Shown: positions 21,746 to 33,083 of the stretch, one piece after another
Layout of the letters: the number at the start of each line of letters is the position of its first letter
Position numbering within the stretch: the first letter of the stretch is position 1
Source of the DNA: Locusta migratoria
Lineage: Eukaryota; Arthropoda; Insecta; Orthoptera; Acrididae
Direction: 5' to 3'
Length of the DNA stretch: 64,000 nucleotides
Assembly: GCA_026315105.1 (NCBI GenBank)
Contig: CM048750.1
Coordinates: forward strand, 107,353,297 to 107,417,296
Notes under the pieces: model-generated
What the model was told of the DNA's origin: nothing
The model's input: the letters and a program-made list of their open reading frames with translations, nothing else
The model's database searches: none
Program-made: the position numbers and the translations under genes

Positions 21746-22208
21746 CTAATCCTACTTTTCTGGTTTCGTAAATTTTACGTGATACTCAACAAATTCGATG
21801 AACAGGTGTATTGGACGCCAAGTTAATATGAACAGGGTCTACTCTAAAAGCGTCACTTAGAGGCTTTAATGGGTTTTAAGATGAAATTACAGTAGGCTTT
21901 GACCACTGAGTTATTTTCGACTGCAAGTTAGTAAATATTTAACAATTAATAATTATCGCTGGAATGTAGTGATTACCTAGAGAATTCGTGAGAATGGAAC
22001 AACCGAGAAATAAACTACGAAGAAACTTCGCCACCTGTGAGATACTATATGGAAATCCCGACTCACAAACGCTGAGGAAAACCTCTTCCTGTTTCCTTCG
22101 TCTCTTTATGGTTTCTAGGAGTCTGGAAATTGCAAAGCTCATTCGTCAAGTGCTTTTCATTTTATTTTGCAGCTACACTGTAATCGTAATGTTGTTTTTT
22201 ATAAAATG

Positions 22209-22400
22209 TGTTTGTTTGTAAAGCTTATGGGACTTAACTACGGGGTCATCAGTCCCTAAACTTACAAACTACTTATGAACTACTTACGAACTAGGACGGC
22301 ACAAATATCCATGCCCGAGGGGGGATTCGAACCCCCGACCGTAGTGGCCGTGCAGACCGTGACTGGAGCGCCTCAGTCCCCTCGGCCACCGCGGCCGGCT
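22209..22400 (-). mobile_element. SINE family A with perfect target duplication
   Basis: Nearly intact reverse copy ending in GGCCGCGGTGGCC on the minus strand, flanked by TTATAAAATG at 22199-22208 and 22401-22410. It lies in the central region of the 13-kb element. Confidence 0.95.
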
Positions 22401-22854
22401 TTATAAAATGAATTACATATTCTTGACATTACTGACGCGACTTTTTGTTCCTTGTTTCATATTCTCATCATAAATGCTTCTGCTTTCACTTAGAAGCTGG
22501 AATCGAACTGACATTCATAAGTAAAATCGTATTCAGGTAGGCCTACATAAGATTTAAATGTATCGTGCTCAAAATATTAATAGCTTCTGGTGATGCTAGT
22601 ATTATAAATCGCTTCTGACGAAGCAGTTTGCATAACACAGAAACAAAAGAATTCCTCCGACAGCTACTGATCAAGAGAGCCGCTCAAATGATTTCCGAAA
22701 AATTTATTTACTATGTTCGGGTAGCAGTCGGCGTATCGTAGCTACCCTTTCGACACAGCTTATGGTTAATGAAATGTGATTAAGACTTATTCTTCTATGC
22801 TAGGTATATCTCTTCTCAATCAACACAGTGACAGGCAGGCTGCGCGCCGCGCCT

Positions 22855-23395
22855 TCGAAGCCGCTATCTCCGTCAGCGCTAAGGCAGCGCGAGGAACACA
22901 GACGCCGAGCAAACGTATTCTGCCCGTCGCTAGTCTAATGGAGAACTGGCAACATTGCAGAGTACTTTTGGCAACTCTGTGAACGGCGAGTTAATTCCTG
23001 GTTAGCACAGAATTAAGCTGATAACTTCACTTGACTTTTCATGTCATTTCCATTCAATAATCTGATTTTCACTTAACGTATGAGATAAAGTTATTAATTC
23101 ATGTTGAGTACAGGAAAGTGGTTTAACGCTAAATTGCAACCAGTTTCTTCTTTTACGTTTCGCTTCATCTGGTCTACTAACTAGTCGCCCAGTAAGAAAG
23201 AACCTCATACTGTAAGTTTTCGCTAGCCTTGTTAGTCGCCTGCGATGCAACGGTGCTTGCGGTAGTGGAGCCAGTCTCGTTCGTAGTAAATTTTTTAGCT
23301 GTTCTGTGATAGAGCTACAAGTATCCACATAGAAAATCAATAGAAAAATCTCAAGAAAACTTTTTATTGAAAAGTGGTTACGCTATTTCCAGTCC
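22855..23395 (-). repeat. inner part of the right inverted arm
   Basis: The reverse complement of this stretch aligns with 18640-19190. Shared blocks include GCTCGGCGTCTGTGTTCC, CGACGGGCAGAATACG and the region around CTTACTGG. Identity is lower than in the outer arms, so this part may be older or under no homogenisation. Confidence 0.7.
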
Positions 23396-24354
23396 CATAT
23401 TTTCTTATACCTGGAAGAGTAGTTAGTTGCTTAGGTAGTTTACTAAGTTCATGCCCACAGAAACAAACTGTTCCAAATTAAAGAAGTCGTAAAATGATGT
23501 TTTAAGTGCATTTTCGTCTGGAATGAATTTTTGTTGAAGACTGTTCGATTAGGAACGGTAAAGGTAAATATTTGTGAGCAAGTGATCAGAAGAATAAGTC
23601 AGATAAGTATTTTAAAAACCGAGTCTTGGAAGGTTCTGTTTGTGAAATCAGTAGAGAAGGGTATCGTGTAGTAGCAATACGTTATGAAATGCTGTAGGTT
23701 GTTTCACACACAGTGCTACTGATCAATTCCATGCATATTGGCAGCCCATATCAGCACAAGGGACACATCTCGGGCGAGGTGTTTGCTATGTAAGTGCATG
23801 TGCGGGGCAGTAGGTGATTCGGTGCATAGTTGGTCTACAGGAAACAGGTTGGAATCCTGTCTCTAACTTGAATTTTAATTGATGATAAGGGCTTTAATAC
23901 AGGAGGACAAAGACAACTGTAGCGATTAAAGTATTCTTATTCGTGTAACTGGGGATGTAGTGGACCCAAACGCTCGAGTTTGCGTCTACCAGCTGGCCTT
24001 TCAACACTTTTAAAAATGACACCTCTCTTATAATTTTATCTGTACTGGTACCCTGCCTACATCTAAATAAACAGAAGATTAATAAATAAAATGCCTTCTT
24101 CACTTGATAAAAAAGTAAATAGTTCTTTCTTTGATACCTTCATTGGCATCGACGTCATAAGACTTCTTCATTTTCATGCTGGTTTTAGTTTTTCTTAAAG
24201 CTCGTGTAATAATTTAAGATGAAATACTTTATTACAGAAGGGTTGAGATTAACACAAAATAATTTTTCTTTTCTTCGACGTAATGTAAATATTCAAGAAA
24301 ATAAGACACTTCCATTTAATATAAACAAAGCTTTATCTCTGATGACAACATAAT
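23396..24354. other. unassigned sequence in the right arm
   Basis: Nothing recognised apart from a weak tRNA-like stretch around 23.81-23.87 kb (GGTTGGAATCC). It has no counterpart in the left arm. Confidence 0.4.
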
Positions 24355-25564
24355 TTAGTATCGTGTCCAGTTTCCATTCTCCTCTACAACTGCACTTGGC
24401 CGCCGGGGAACAGAGGTAACTACTTTTCTTACAAACCCATTATTGCCGGCCGCGGTGACCGAGGGGACTGAGGCGCTCCAGTCACGGTCTGCACGGCCAC
24501 TACGGTCGGGGATTCGAATCTCCCCTCGGGCATGGATAGTTGTGCCGTCCTTAGTGTTAGCTAGTTCGTAAGTAATTTGTAAGTTTAGGGACTGACGACC
24601 CCGTAATTAAGTCCCATAAGCTATACGAACATTTGAACATTTTGATTTGAAACCCATTATTCTGGGACAACTCTTCCCATGCACCCTGAACTGCTTCAGA
24701 TAGCGCTGCTTTCGTTGCTGGCGTAGGTCTTCGGCTCCTAATAATCTCCATCTCTGCCCACACGTGCTCTATGGGATTGAGGTCAGCATCTTTGCGAGGC
24801 CAGTCCAACATACCAACGTCTCCGTTCACTCGAAACCACTGTTTCACACAATTTTCTGTGTAGACCGGGGAACGGTCATGTTGGAATATTATTCTGCCTT
24901 CCGGAAACGTCTCACGAACAAAGGGAAGCATTATGTTAACTAGTATTTCACAGTAGTAACTACTGGTAAGCGGACGGTCTAGTTTCCAAAGAATGCCGCA
25001 ACCATTTGCCGATATCCATCCCCAAGCAGTTCGGCTACACCTTGCCTCTGATGGACATATTTTCTGTCGAAACACATGGAACACATGGACAGAACCGTTT
25101 GGTGCTGTGGAAAATACCTTCTCGTCAGTAAATATTACTTGCTCCCAGAATAAAATTGGTTTGCTTACGTATGCCAGTACGAAGTTTAATCTGGCAGTCT
25201 TAAGTTGTTCTGTCAACATTACCTTTATAGCCGATTATCGTCCATATCTTCCTCTCTCGTTAAGACGACTGTGGATGGTCTATCTACTTACAGGTAGTTG
25301 CAGAACGTTCCTAATTTCGGTGCTGGTGCGGAATGGGTCTTCATCACTGCAGTGGACTATATCATTGTCTTGCTCCTTTGTCGTAGTGCGTGCACGTCCG
25401 GGGCGACGACAACTATTGACATGGCCTTCATCTGCCATCCTCTTCACCCACAGGTGTATCGTGGATTTGCTCTATCCTAGAGCACGGGAAATGGCGCTGA
25501 TACTGTATCCCTCTTCATAAAGTGCAATAATGCGACCTTTATCAAAGCTCTTTAGTTGTGGCAT
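24355..25564 (-). pseudogene. Tc1-like transposase pseudogene interrupted by a SINE
   Basis: From ATG at 25564 the minus strand reads MPQLKSFDKGRIIALYEEG, ISRALG then a stop, an HTH-type KSTIHLWVKRM, two more in-frame stops, and then a long frame. The catalytic parts are FTDEKVFS, IIFQHDRSPVYT and LDWPRKDADLNPIEHVWAEM, corresponding to the Asp, Asp and final acidic/Asn positions of Tc1-like DDE enzymes. The SINE at 24445-24649 splits the last 30 codons, which resume as GFVRKVVTSVPRRPS and end WTRY-stop. At least three stops make it dead. It lies in the right arm of the 13-kb element, in a part the left arm lacks. Confidence 0.88.
24445..24649 (+). mobile_element. SINE family A inside the Tc1 pseudogene
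   Basis: Complete copy with A and B boxes. The 12-bp duplication AAACCCATTATT flanks it at 24433-24444 and 24650-24661. Removing one copy plus the SINE restores the transposase frame across the site, proving the order of insertion. Confidence 0.95.
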
Positions 25565-25905
25565 TTCGCAAGTAAGCGCCTATCGACAAGGCAAGCGGAA
25601 GCGAAGTGCCATACAATGTGGAGAACACTTTCTTTGACTCAGAAGTCAAACTCATTCCCAACTACGTGCTCTGAAAAAGCGTTCATGAACAAGTTCCTAG
25701 TAAGTATTATTACGAATATCGTGAAAATGAATTTTTTCTCTAAATTTCATACGTAGTAATACTGACAGTGTTTCTGAGATTAAAAGTGAAATTTAGATGC
25801 ACATAATGGTTAAGGTCGTATTGTCCCGGCTATCGTATCTTCTTAAGAAAGTGTGTAACCTCACGTATGACATTATACCAGTCAGTAAGGCGAGCGTATT
25901 CGAAT

Positions 25906-25974
25906 GGAAGCATGGCGTAGTGAGTAAGACGGTAAGTTGGTAATCTGTCATAAATCGGTTCAAATCCGCCATGC
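25906..25974 (+). other. tRNA-like sequence of unknown family
   Basis: The ends pair perfectly (GCATGGCG with CGCCATGC), an A-box-like TAGTGAGTAAGACGG lies near the start and GGTTCAAATCC near the end matches the B-box consensus. T-arm pairing is poor, so it is a tRNA-derived SINE head or decayed tRNA gene and not a working tRNA. Confidence 0.4.
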
Positions 25975-26355
25975 CTACTAATTTTAATTCGTTGTAAACA
26001 AAGTATTCTTTTTTGAAGAGTCAACGTAAATGTAGCGTTCGAAGTATTCATAACACATTATACATTTTTGCATACGCCTTCCGATACTCGGTCGAGGAAG
26101 GGAAGAAAAGAAAAAATACACCTAAGTTTGAGCATTATCTCTGCCTTCGGTTGATAATCGTTTTGCATTTTTATCTGTACCGTACTTTATGGTCTTTATT
26201 TCAGCTGATGATTTCCATAGCTACAGAAACAAAACTTATGATACTTCTTACGGCAAAATACTTATGCTATCAGAAGAAAAGATTAATATGGTCCAGACCT
26301 CATCCTACCCTGACAACGAACTTTTCTTATTTAAGAAATTTGTGAAAAATCATAT

Positions 26356-26640
26356 GTCGGGCCCGGTGGTCTCGGGGTAAAGCGTTCGACTGGAAACCGA
26401 ACGGTCGCGTGTTCGCAACCCGGTCAGACCTCCGATTGTTTAAGTCTGTGTTTTAATCCGACCTTCACCTCTCAACGATGTGAGGAGTCGCCAGAAACGA
26501 CACGTGGTTCACATTCCACGGTAAGCTGTAGGTCCCCTTTCGCCGGTTGGATAACTGGGGTAGGCTAGGGACACGCACGTCGCCGAAGTGGCGTCCAATC
26601 GAAAGACTTGCACCAGGCCAATGAGCCACAGGAAATTTTA
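26356..26640 (+). mobile_element. SINE family C
   Basis: The tRNA-like head GCCCGGTGGTCTCGGGGTAA and B-box-like GTGTTCGCAACCC start the element. The body includes TGAGGAGTCGCCAGAAACG, GTCGCCGAAGTGGCGTCC and AGACTTGCACCAGGC. The AAATT near both ends may be part of a short duplication. Same body as at 10.8 kb. Confidence 0.75.
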
Positions 26641-27589
26641 GCACGTTTGAAGAGGAAATGAAATTCATTCACGAAATTTCTTAACAGCGTGAACTAGTCT
26701 TTTGTGAATAAATTACCGGGTTTATTTCTCTGATTAGAAAGTAAATCTACCAGGAGGTAAGGACGAGAGAAAGGTCTTGTACTGGAAGGTCAGACAATTT
26801 TATTTCAGTGAGTGCAAAAATCAAGTAAAACAAACAATGAACTTGCAGTTTAGGTCAAGCATATACAGAAATGTAAGCCACAGTAACAGTAAATTCTCGA
26901 ATCCATATGCATTGCATACACGCGCAATAAGTGTTGTAGTGTTGTTAAGGAGCCAAATAATGCAATGCCGTATTTATCGGTAAGCAGAGGTTAACAGTAT
27001 TCACTACATTATACTGCTTCAGCTGACGCGACTGACAAGGAGAGGGTCTTACATGTGTATATTTTTAACTGGCACGATCATGTCTACTTCACCTCTGGTA
27101 ACACCAAGTGAAGAACGTCAAGTTGCACCGTAGTTAACAATCCGTATTAAACCGAATTATTTCGCCATCAACTCGGACAACGCCGATTTATTGTTGCCAG
27201 TAACAGGCAGAATACACGGCAATCAGTAACTCTGTCACTAGAAAGCTTTTCTTATATTACAAATCTTTATTTTATTTTATAAACCAATGGTCCTTTACGG
27301 TCACGTGTCTCGTATTGAATTGAGACGTTAAAAATTATGGTGCTGGACTGGGATTCTAATTCGGATCTCCTCTTTTGCCGCACTCGACCCTCTCAGAATC
27401 ATATAGTTGAATAATTTCGCTGCTTTCACCGGGACTGCAGACTCCTCTAGGTCTCCACGAAAGACACGTATATGGATTCGAATCCAGGTCCAGCACAAAA
27501 TATTCATAATTTCATTTGACGCCCTAGATAGAGCACACTGGAGTACTAGTAAAATTTTTTAATGTCTTTTCGTGCATTATGAACGCAAA

Positions 27590-27868
27590 CCAGGGTGTTG
27601 CAGTGGTCGTGCGGTAAAGCACTTGAATGGTAACTGAAGGATCGCGGGTTCGAAACCTAGTCAGATCACCGATTTTTTCAAGCTGTGTTTTAACCCAGCA
27701 TTCACGTCCCAACAATGTGAGGAGTCGTCGTAAACTACACGTGGTTTGGATTCCACGTTAAACTGTAGGTCGCCTTTTCCGGTTGGATAATTGGGGCAGG
27801 TTAGGGACATGCATGTCTCTGAAGTGGCGCACAGCTGAATGACTTGCACCAGGACACTGAGCCACACG
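27590..27868 (+). mobile_element. SINE family C-like repeat, right arm copy
   Basis: Counterpart of the copy at 17742-18020, with head GTTGCAGTGGTCGTGCGG and B box CGGGTTCGAAACC, followed by an (ATT)n tract at about 27871-27889. Its position within the arm is identical, so it was there before the arms separated. Confidence 0.65.
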
Positions 27869-28117
27869 AAATTATTATTATTATTATTATAACAATGATA
27901 GGTGCCATTGTTACTAGATACGCACGCATCGTCATTCCTGTTGAGTTAACGTCCATTCATGCTTAGAAAGGACATCGGTAAGTTCGGGGTTCGATTCCCG
28001 GTGACGCATAACGTAATTATATCCTGATTACAGATTCAAACACCCCCCTGCTGGTGAAATAATTCGACTACTAACATCTGACTTCACTTAGTTATCTTCC
28101 ATTTAGATACAGGGTAT

Positions 28118-28305
28118 GTAACTCAAAATCCAATGTCTGTAAATCTATGGGACCAAACTACTGTGGTCATCAGTCCCTAGGCTTAGAACTACTTAAACTA
28201 ATATAAGGACAACACACACACCCCTGACCGAGGAAGGACTCGAACCACCGACAGGAGCAGCCTCGTATGTAAGTCCCACACAGAACTGAGTCTGGGCACT
28301 TGTGA
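28118..28305 (-). mobile_element. SINE family B relic, right arm copy
   Basis: Counterpart of 17110-17277, with AGGACAACACACACACCCC and GGACTCGAACCACCGAC on the plus strand. The 5' head is eroded in both arms at the same place. Confidence 0.7.
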
Positions 28306-29196
28306 TTAGGGACGTAGCTGTGATTATTAAGTTCCTGGTTCAGTAAAAAATAAATAAATAAATAAAAATATTTTAAGAATTGGCATTTTATATGATTTGA
28401 TTTGCGCGTTCTGATATTTGAGAGGAAATCTCTAAAATTTCACACATCTTTATGCTTCGTCAGCTGTGACAATCTTAGGCATAATCAAGTATCTATAAGA
28501 CAAGAATGCATTGCTTGGTTAGCTACGGCTACAGGTTGTTGGTTTGGTTCAGAACAAGGTGTTTGTCATATCAATTCAAGTTCAAAGATGTGTATAAATA
28601 TCTGTTCAAGTATAAATACGGAGAAAATGTTGGTGATACGCTGTTAATATTGAAGTTTTCATAGTGCGTTTGCTGCTGTTAATTTAGTTTTTATTATCTG
28701 GTTAGTTCAACAATCGGTTAATAAAAATCCGCTCGCCAGTGGAACGACGTTCCGCAATTGTGAGAATACGATTTAGAGAACAAAAGTACTTCGAATTTCT
28801 ACAGGATTTTAGGATTTCCGATACTATAATAAATGCTGTTGTTTGTAACAATATTAAATGTTGTTTAAGATTTAATTAATGTTTTATGTGACGGAATTTG
28901 TTTTATCAGACTGTAATAAGTGTGACAATACTTAAGATTTGTCATTGTAATAAATTGGATTTAATAAACGTTAAGAACTTAATAACGTGTTTCCTTTTAT
29001 TTGCAAAATCGTGGTATTAATTACATCTGAAATGATTGCCATAAAGAGCAGTTGTCTGTAGTGGATCCATTTTGAATAGTCGAATGACTATACCGCGGAG
29101 CGAGCGGAGCACCCGCAAGATACGTACGTTAGTTGGGTTGCATGCACATCAGGCGAAACGCAATTCAGGTCGTTCCGATATTTTTGCGCAAGGTAG

Positions 29197-29206
29197 TACA
29201 TACGTA
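29197..29206. repeat. right copy of 10-bp target-site duplication
   Basis: TACATACGTA directly follows GGTAG, the right end of the 13-kb element. It pairs with TACAAACGTA at 16188-16197. Confidence 0.7.
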
Positions 29207-30130
29207 CAAATTTCATCCTCATATTAACGCCAATTTCTGGCAAAAGTAGACCCCTCTTTGACATGTATGCCCTGTTTGCCTGTGACAGTATACTTTTTTA
29301 TTTCCTACTTGCTTCGTGGATCGTGGAATAGTTTGCTTCCAACATCACCTACGCCGTGATCACCGATTTTGATACTTTCATTTTGGCTACTCCTGTTCAC
29401 ACCTGTCTCTCTTTCGTTGATTCACAGTCCATTTTCTCATTAAGCAATTCTAGTCATTCAGCAGATCCTGTAATTATTCTCCACTTTCAACTATAGTAGC
29501 GACATGATGCTGAACTTTAATCCCATTCTTGGGATTCTTTTATTTCCTTGATAGTTTCTTCGACCTCTGTTGGACAGAATTGGCGAAAGCCGCATCTCTG
29601 TCTTAGCCTCGTTTTAATCCGGCCAATTCGTTCGTGATCATGTAGAGAACATAGTATATATTATTCGTCTTTCCCTACAAAAAAAAGTTCAAATGTTTGT
29701 ATAGCTTATGGGACTTAACTACGGGGTCATTAGTCCCTAATCTTACAAACTACTTATGAACTATCTAACACTAAGGACGGCACAAATATCCATGCCCGAG
29801 GGGGGATTCGAACCCCCGACCGTAGTGGCCGTGCAGACCGTGAGTGACGCGCCTCAGTCCCCTCGGCCACCGCTGCCGGCCTTTTCCTACAGCGTACTCA
29901 TATTTCTCTCCAATATGCAACATTTTGCATGAATTTACATCATCAAAAGCATTCTTGTAAGTCGACGCATTCTATGAAAGTGTCTTCAGTTTTCGTCAGT
30001 CGTTCTCCCATTATCGAGCACAATGTCAAAACTGCCTGTCTTTTGGGTTTACCTGTTGTAAGGCACACTGATTATTGTCTAACAGATTCTCATTTTTAAG
30101 GTATTCGGTATATTTATTTCGTAATAACAT
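29207..30130 (-). pseudogene. RTE-type LINE, reverse transcriptase relic (right half of a split copy)
   Basis: In several minus-strand frames one reads TEDTFIECVDLQECFDDV (motif A), then LQDLLND and LMRKWTVNQRKRD, then MKVSKSVIT, and finally MSKRGLLLPEIGVNMRMKFV just before the 13-kb element. Multiple frameshifts and stops make it dead. The next part of the protein is found at 16.18 kb on the far side of the insertion, in the same orientation. A SINE at 29680-29881 interrupts the RT. Confidence 0.65.
29680..29881 (-). mobile_element. SINE family A in the RTE relic
   Basis: Nearly complete reverse copy with the GGGGGTTCGAATCCC B box on the minus strand. A duplication of the TTTCCCTACA / TTTTCCTACA type flanks it (29670-29679, 29882-29891). 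Confidence 0.92.
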
Positions 30131-30169
30131 AGTTCCATGAGCTGTTAAGGCGACTGAGCGACTTTCAGT

Positions 30170-30660
30170 GATTAAATAGTGAAGGCAGCAGAGGACGAAA
30201 GAGGTAGAAACACTACATGTAGAAAAAATGCTTGGCTATCACTGGATGTAAGTAATTTAATTGATGAATGGAGAAATTACACAAACAGGTAAAATGTAGT
30301 ATAGATCACTAAAAATGGGATTGACCGAAACTACAATGTGGCTAAGCAGGAGTGGATAGAGAACAATTGCAAGTCTATTATGCATAACTAGAGGAATGAT
30401 TAATGCCGTGTGCATGAAAATAAAAATACACATTTGGAGACAAAAAAAGCAGTGGCATGAACATTGACTACTCCGGTGGAAAAGCAGATGTGAGCACAGA
30501 AAGGTGAGGTTCGAAAAAAAAATATAGAGGGGCTCTGAAAAAGGTAGCGAACTTAGATACTATTGAAGAGATGTATGAAGAAATTGATGAAAATGAGACA
30601 GGAGATTACTGAGAAAATAATTTGACGAAACACTGAAAGACCTCAGTCAAAACAGTGCCC
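30170..30660 (+). pseudogene. possible RTE LINE fragment upstream of the RT
   Basis: Broken frames include TIEEMYEEIDENETGDY and FDETLKDLSQNSAP, which resemble the linker before the reverse transcriptase in RTE-type LINEs. It is on the opposite strand to the RTE relic next to it, so it would be a separate insertion. Stops are frequent. Confidence 0.35.
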
Positions 30661-31166
30661 CTTTAATTTTAAGACATGTACAATGCTGGTCTATTACCAG
30701 CGTTGGCTTTGTCGAAAATCCCTGTAGATCACCTGGCACCGCACATAGAAGGCAAAGCGCAATGCTGAACATGATGTCCGAGCAGTGAATGCAGCAGACG
30801 CAGCAGCGAGCGGTGTCAAAGGCCCTGCAGCCATGCGTTCGGCGAGGACCCTTTACGAGACATCACCCGGCAGCTAGAGAGAAAGTTACAACGCTTGTTC
30901 TCTGACTTCGTGCCACAGTTCATATCCGTATGAGACTTTGTAGTGCCCCTTGACGGTGTATTGACGCACACCAATGCGGTAGTACACATTTGTATCAGGC
31001 TACTTGGAAATTACAACTTTATTTTGAAACACGTCCACATCACGTGTTCCATTTACTTTATCCCCTCGAAATAAATGTTGTTGGGCTTCAGACATTTTTC
31101 GCAAAAGGAGAGATATCCGAGTGGTATAAGTTATCATTTTTGTTAAACGATAAAATAATATTGTTA

Positions 31167-32145
31167 TCTAATATATGTATATATATCAGAGTGTCCGTAT
31201 GTTTGTACGTGTTGTACACAAATCTACAGTTTTCTTCCAATCTTTATGAAATTTTGTATACGTCAGGTTCAATACAGGAGGACGTACGATACATAGTTCA
31301 TGAGATATGACGTCATAAACAATGAAATGCGCGTAAACCGCTACATTTAGCGACAATGCTGTTCATTTTCTCCTAAAGCACTGGACCGATTTGAACCAAA
31401 TTTGATACACACATTCCTTACCGTGAGGTAACAATTGAGAATCACATACGGCACATACGGCACATGGTTCCAAAGATATTACGTCATAACCAATAGAAAC
31501 CGCAAAAAAAATGCCATATATCGTACGAGACTTTCGAAATACACTGTGTGAGAATGGCAGTGCTTAGCGACTTGCAACAAACTTTAAACATAATTTCAAA
31601 CCATTATTAAACTTTTTCTCGATGGCAACCATAGTAAAATGATGAAAGGAAAAATGTTTTCCGCTGTTTATTGAGTTAAACTACGGCATTCGGTATGACG
31701 TTACAATTTTCAATTTCTACACTACAAATTGTAACCGCAGGAAATTTTACAGGTAGTATAAACGCATGTAGTTGAGTGTATCTTCTAAACTGTGTCACAG
31801 TACGACACGTAGTTCCTGAGATATGAGTACATAAACAGTAACGTGTGGCAAAACCGCCCCATCACGCACCAAGCTTTAATCTATTTCTTCTTTACTACTA
31901 ATTGTATAGCCAAGAGATTTTACAGACATTCAGTCCTTATACAAATGAATATATACGTAGTAAATGGCAGGAATAAACCACTACGGTCGGGGGTTCAAAT
32001 ACCCCCTCGGACATGGATATTTGTGCCGGTCTTAGTCTTAGTTAGTTCATAAGTAGTTTGTAAGTTCAGGGACTGATGACCCCGTAGTTAAGTCTCATAA
32101 GCTATACAAACATTTGAACATTTGCAACACCGGGTTTTCAGCTAG
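31167..32145 (+). mobile_element. putative non-autonomous Helitron
   Basis: The left end is A/TCTAATATATG and the right end CAGCTAG/T: a TC start and a CTAG (CTRR) end between A and T, with no target duplication, as for Helitrons. Internal sequence such as CACTGGACCGATTTGAACC and repeated ATGACGTCATAA-type motifs is of a kind I recall in insect Helitrons. The subterminal hairpin is not clear because a SINE lies directly before the end. No Rep/helicase coding is present. Confidence 0.45.
31976..32124 (+). mobile_element. SINE family A, 5' truncated
   Basis: It begins inside the tRNA-like head (CCACTACGGTCGGGGGTTC) and continues through the full body to CATTTGAACATTTG. It is inserted a few bases from the putative Helitron 3' end. 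Confidence 0.88.
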
Positions 32146-32336
32146 TATTTTATAATTTTAAATGTCTATTTTTTGGTATGAGGGCCCGATGTGTAATTGT
32201 GAATGCTTTGATATGTACCCGCTGATACCTGCTTGCGCATTATGAATGGAACTAGTGTGTAAAGCATTTCAAATAATTTTGCGGTGCATCGTCTGCTGTA
32301 GTCCTCTGCTGGCTCAAACTGCATGGAAAAAGCTTG

Positions 32337-32536
32337 GTCGGCCGCGGTGGCCGAGGGGACTGAGGCGCTTCAGTCACGGTCTGCACGGCCACTACGGTCG
32401 GGGGTTCGAATCCCCCCTAGGGGAATTGATATTTGTACCGTCCTTAGTTGTAGGTAGTTAATAAGTAGTTTGTAAGTATAGGGACTGATGACCCCGTAGT
32501 CAAGTCCCTTAAGCTTAACAAACATTTGAACATTTT
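32337..32536 (+). mobile_element. SINE family A with 11-bp duplication
   Basis: Complete copy starting GTCGGCCGCGGTGGCC. Perfect flanking duplications GAAAAAGCTTG at 32326-32336 and 32537-32547. Confidence 0.95.
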
Positions 32537-32872
32537 GAAAAAGCTTGCCTCTGGTCTGGTCAATTGTTACCATCTGTCAGCCAGAGGCAAAACTTCAGCA
32601 AAGTTACCCAGAGAGGTTCCCCAATCATTCCCTTAGTCCAGACACGTTACGACACCTACCTAGCAGTAGCCTGAACACTTTGGAGGGGGTACCCTCCAGC
32701 CTCGGTAGTGGATAGGAAGCGGCCACGAGGCCGCGGGGCAGTCGGATCCCGGGGCTGTGTGTGGTAAGTAGAGTCTCTTTTGGTTTGCTCTGTTCTGGGC
32801 TTGAGGCTAGGCATTACTGAGGTTCGCTCGTAAGTTAAATTGCACCTTCGCATCTCTTGTTTTGCTAGTAGC

Positions 32873-33006
32873 CGGCCGCGGTGGCCGAGGGGACTGAGGC
32901 GCTCCAGTCACGGTCTGCACGGCCACTAGGGTCGAGGGTTCGAATCCCCTCTCGGGCATGGATATTTGTGCCGTCCTTAGTCTTAGCTAGTTCGTAAGTA
33001 GTTTGT
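32873..33006 (+). mobile_element. SINE family A, 5' part (interrupted by a PLE)
   Basis: Head and first part of the body up to GTTCGTAAGTAGTTTGT. The remainder of the same SINE continues at 35247 after the PLE, and the 17-18 bases at the junction are present on both sides. Confidence 0.93.
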
Positions 33007-33083
33007 GATTCTTCAATTTCTCCCGGCGTATTTGATGATCAAAATATCCACGGGTGTACTGCCGGTCTGTAGTGTCCAACGGA

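Larger units (their letters stand above)
16198..29196. mobile_element. 13-kb element with long terminal inverted repeats (Foldback/Mutator-like, putative)
   Basis: The left end starts CTACCATGCGCAAAAATATC and the right end, read on the minus strand, starts CTACCTTGCGCAAAAATATC. The arms align with roughly 90 percent identity by eye over 16198-18262 against 29196-27350. Homology resumes at about 18640-19190 against 23395-22855. The inner third (19.2-22.9 kb) is unpaired and shows no transposase. Near-identical 10-bp duplications flank the element, and both flanks belong to one interrupted RTE LINE. Long inverted repeats with 9-10 bp duplications fit Foldback or Mutator-type elements. Class assignment is inference; without a transposase it would be non-autonomous. 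Confidence 0.7.
27350..29196 (-). repeat. outer right inverted arm of the 13-kb element
   Basis: The reverse complement matches 16198-18262 through the whole length apart from the left arm's extra SINE and small indels. It includes the shared SINE relics (27590-27868 and 28118-28305). Confidence 0.85.

Noticed and set aside
25906..25974. Functional tRNA gene
   Set aside because: End pairing and the B box are good, but the T arm does not pair and no valid anticodon arm is evident; listed only as tRNA-like.
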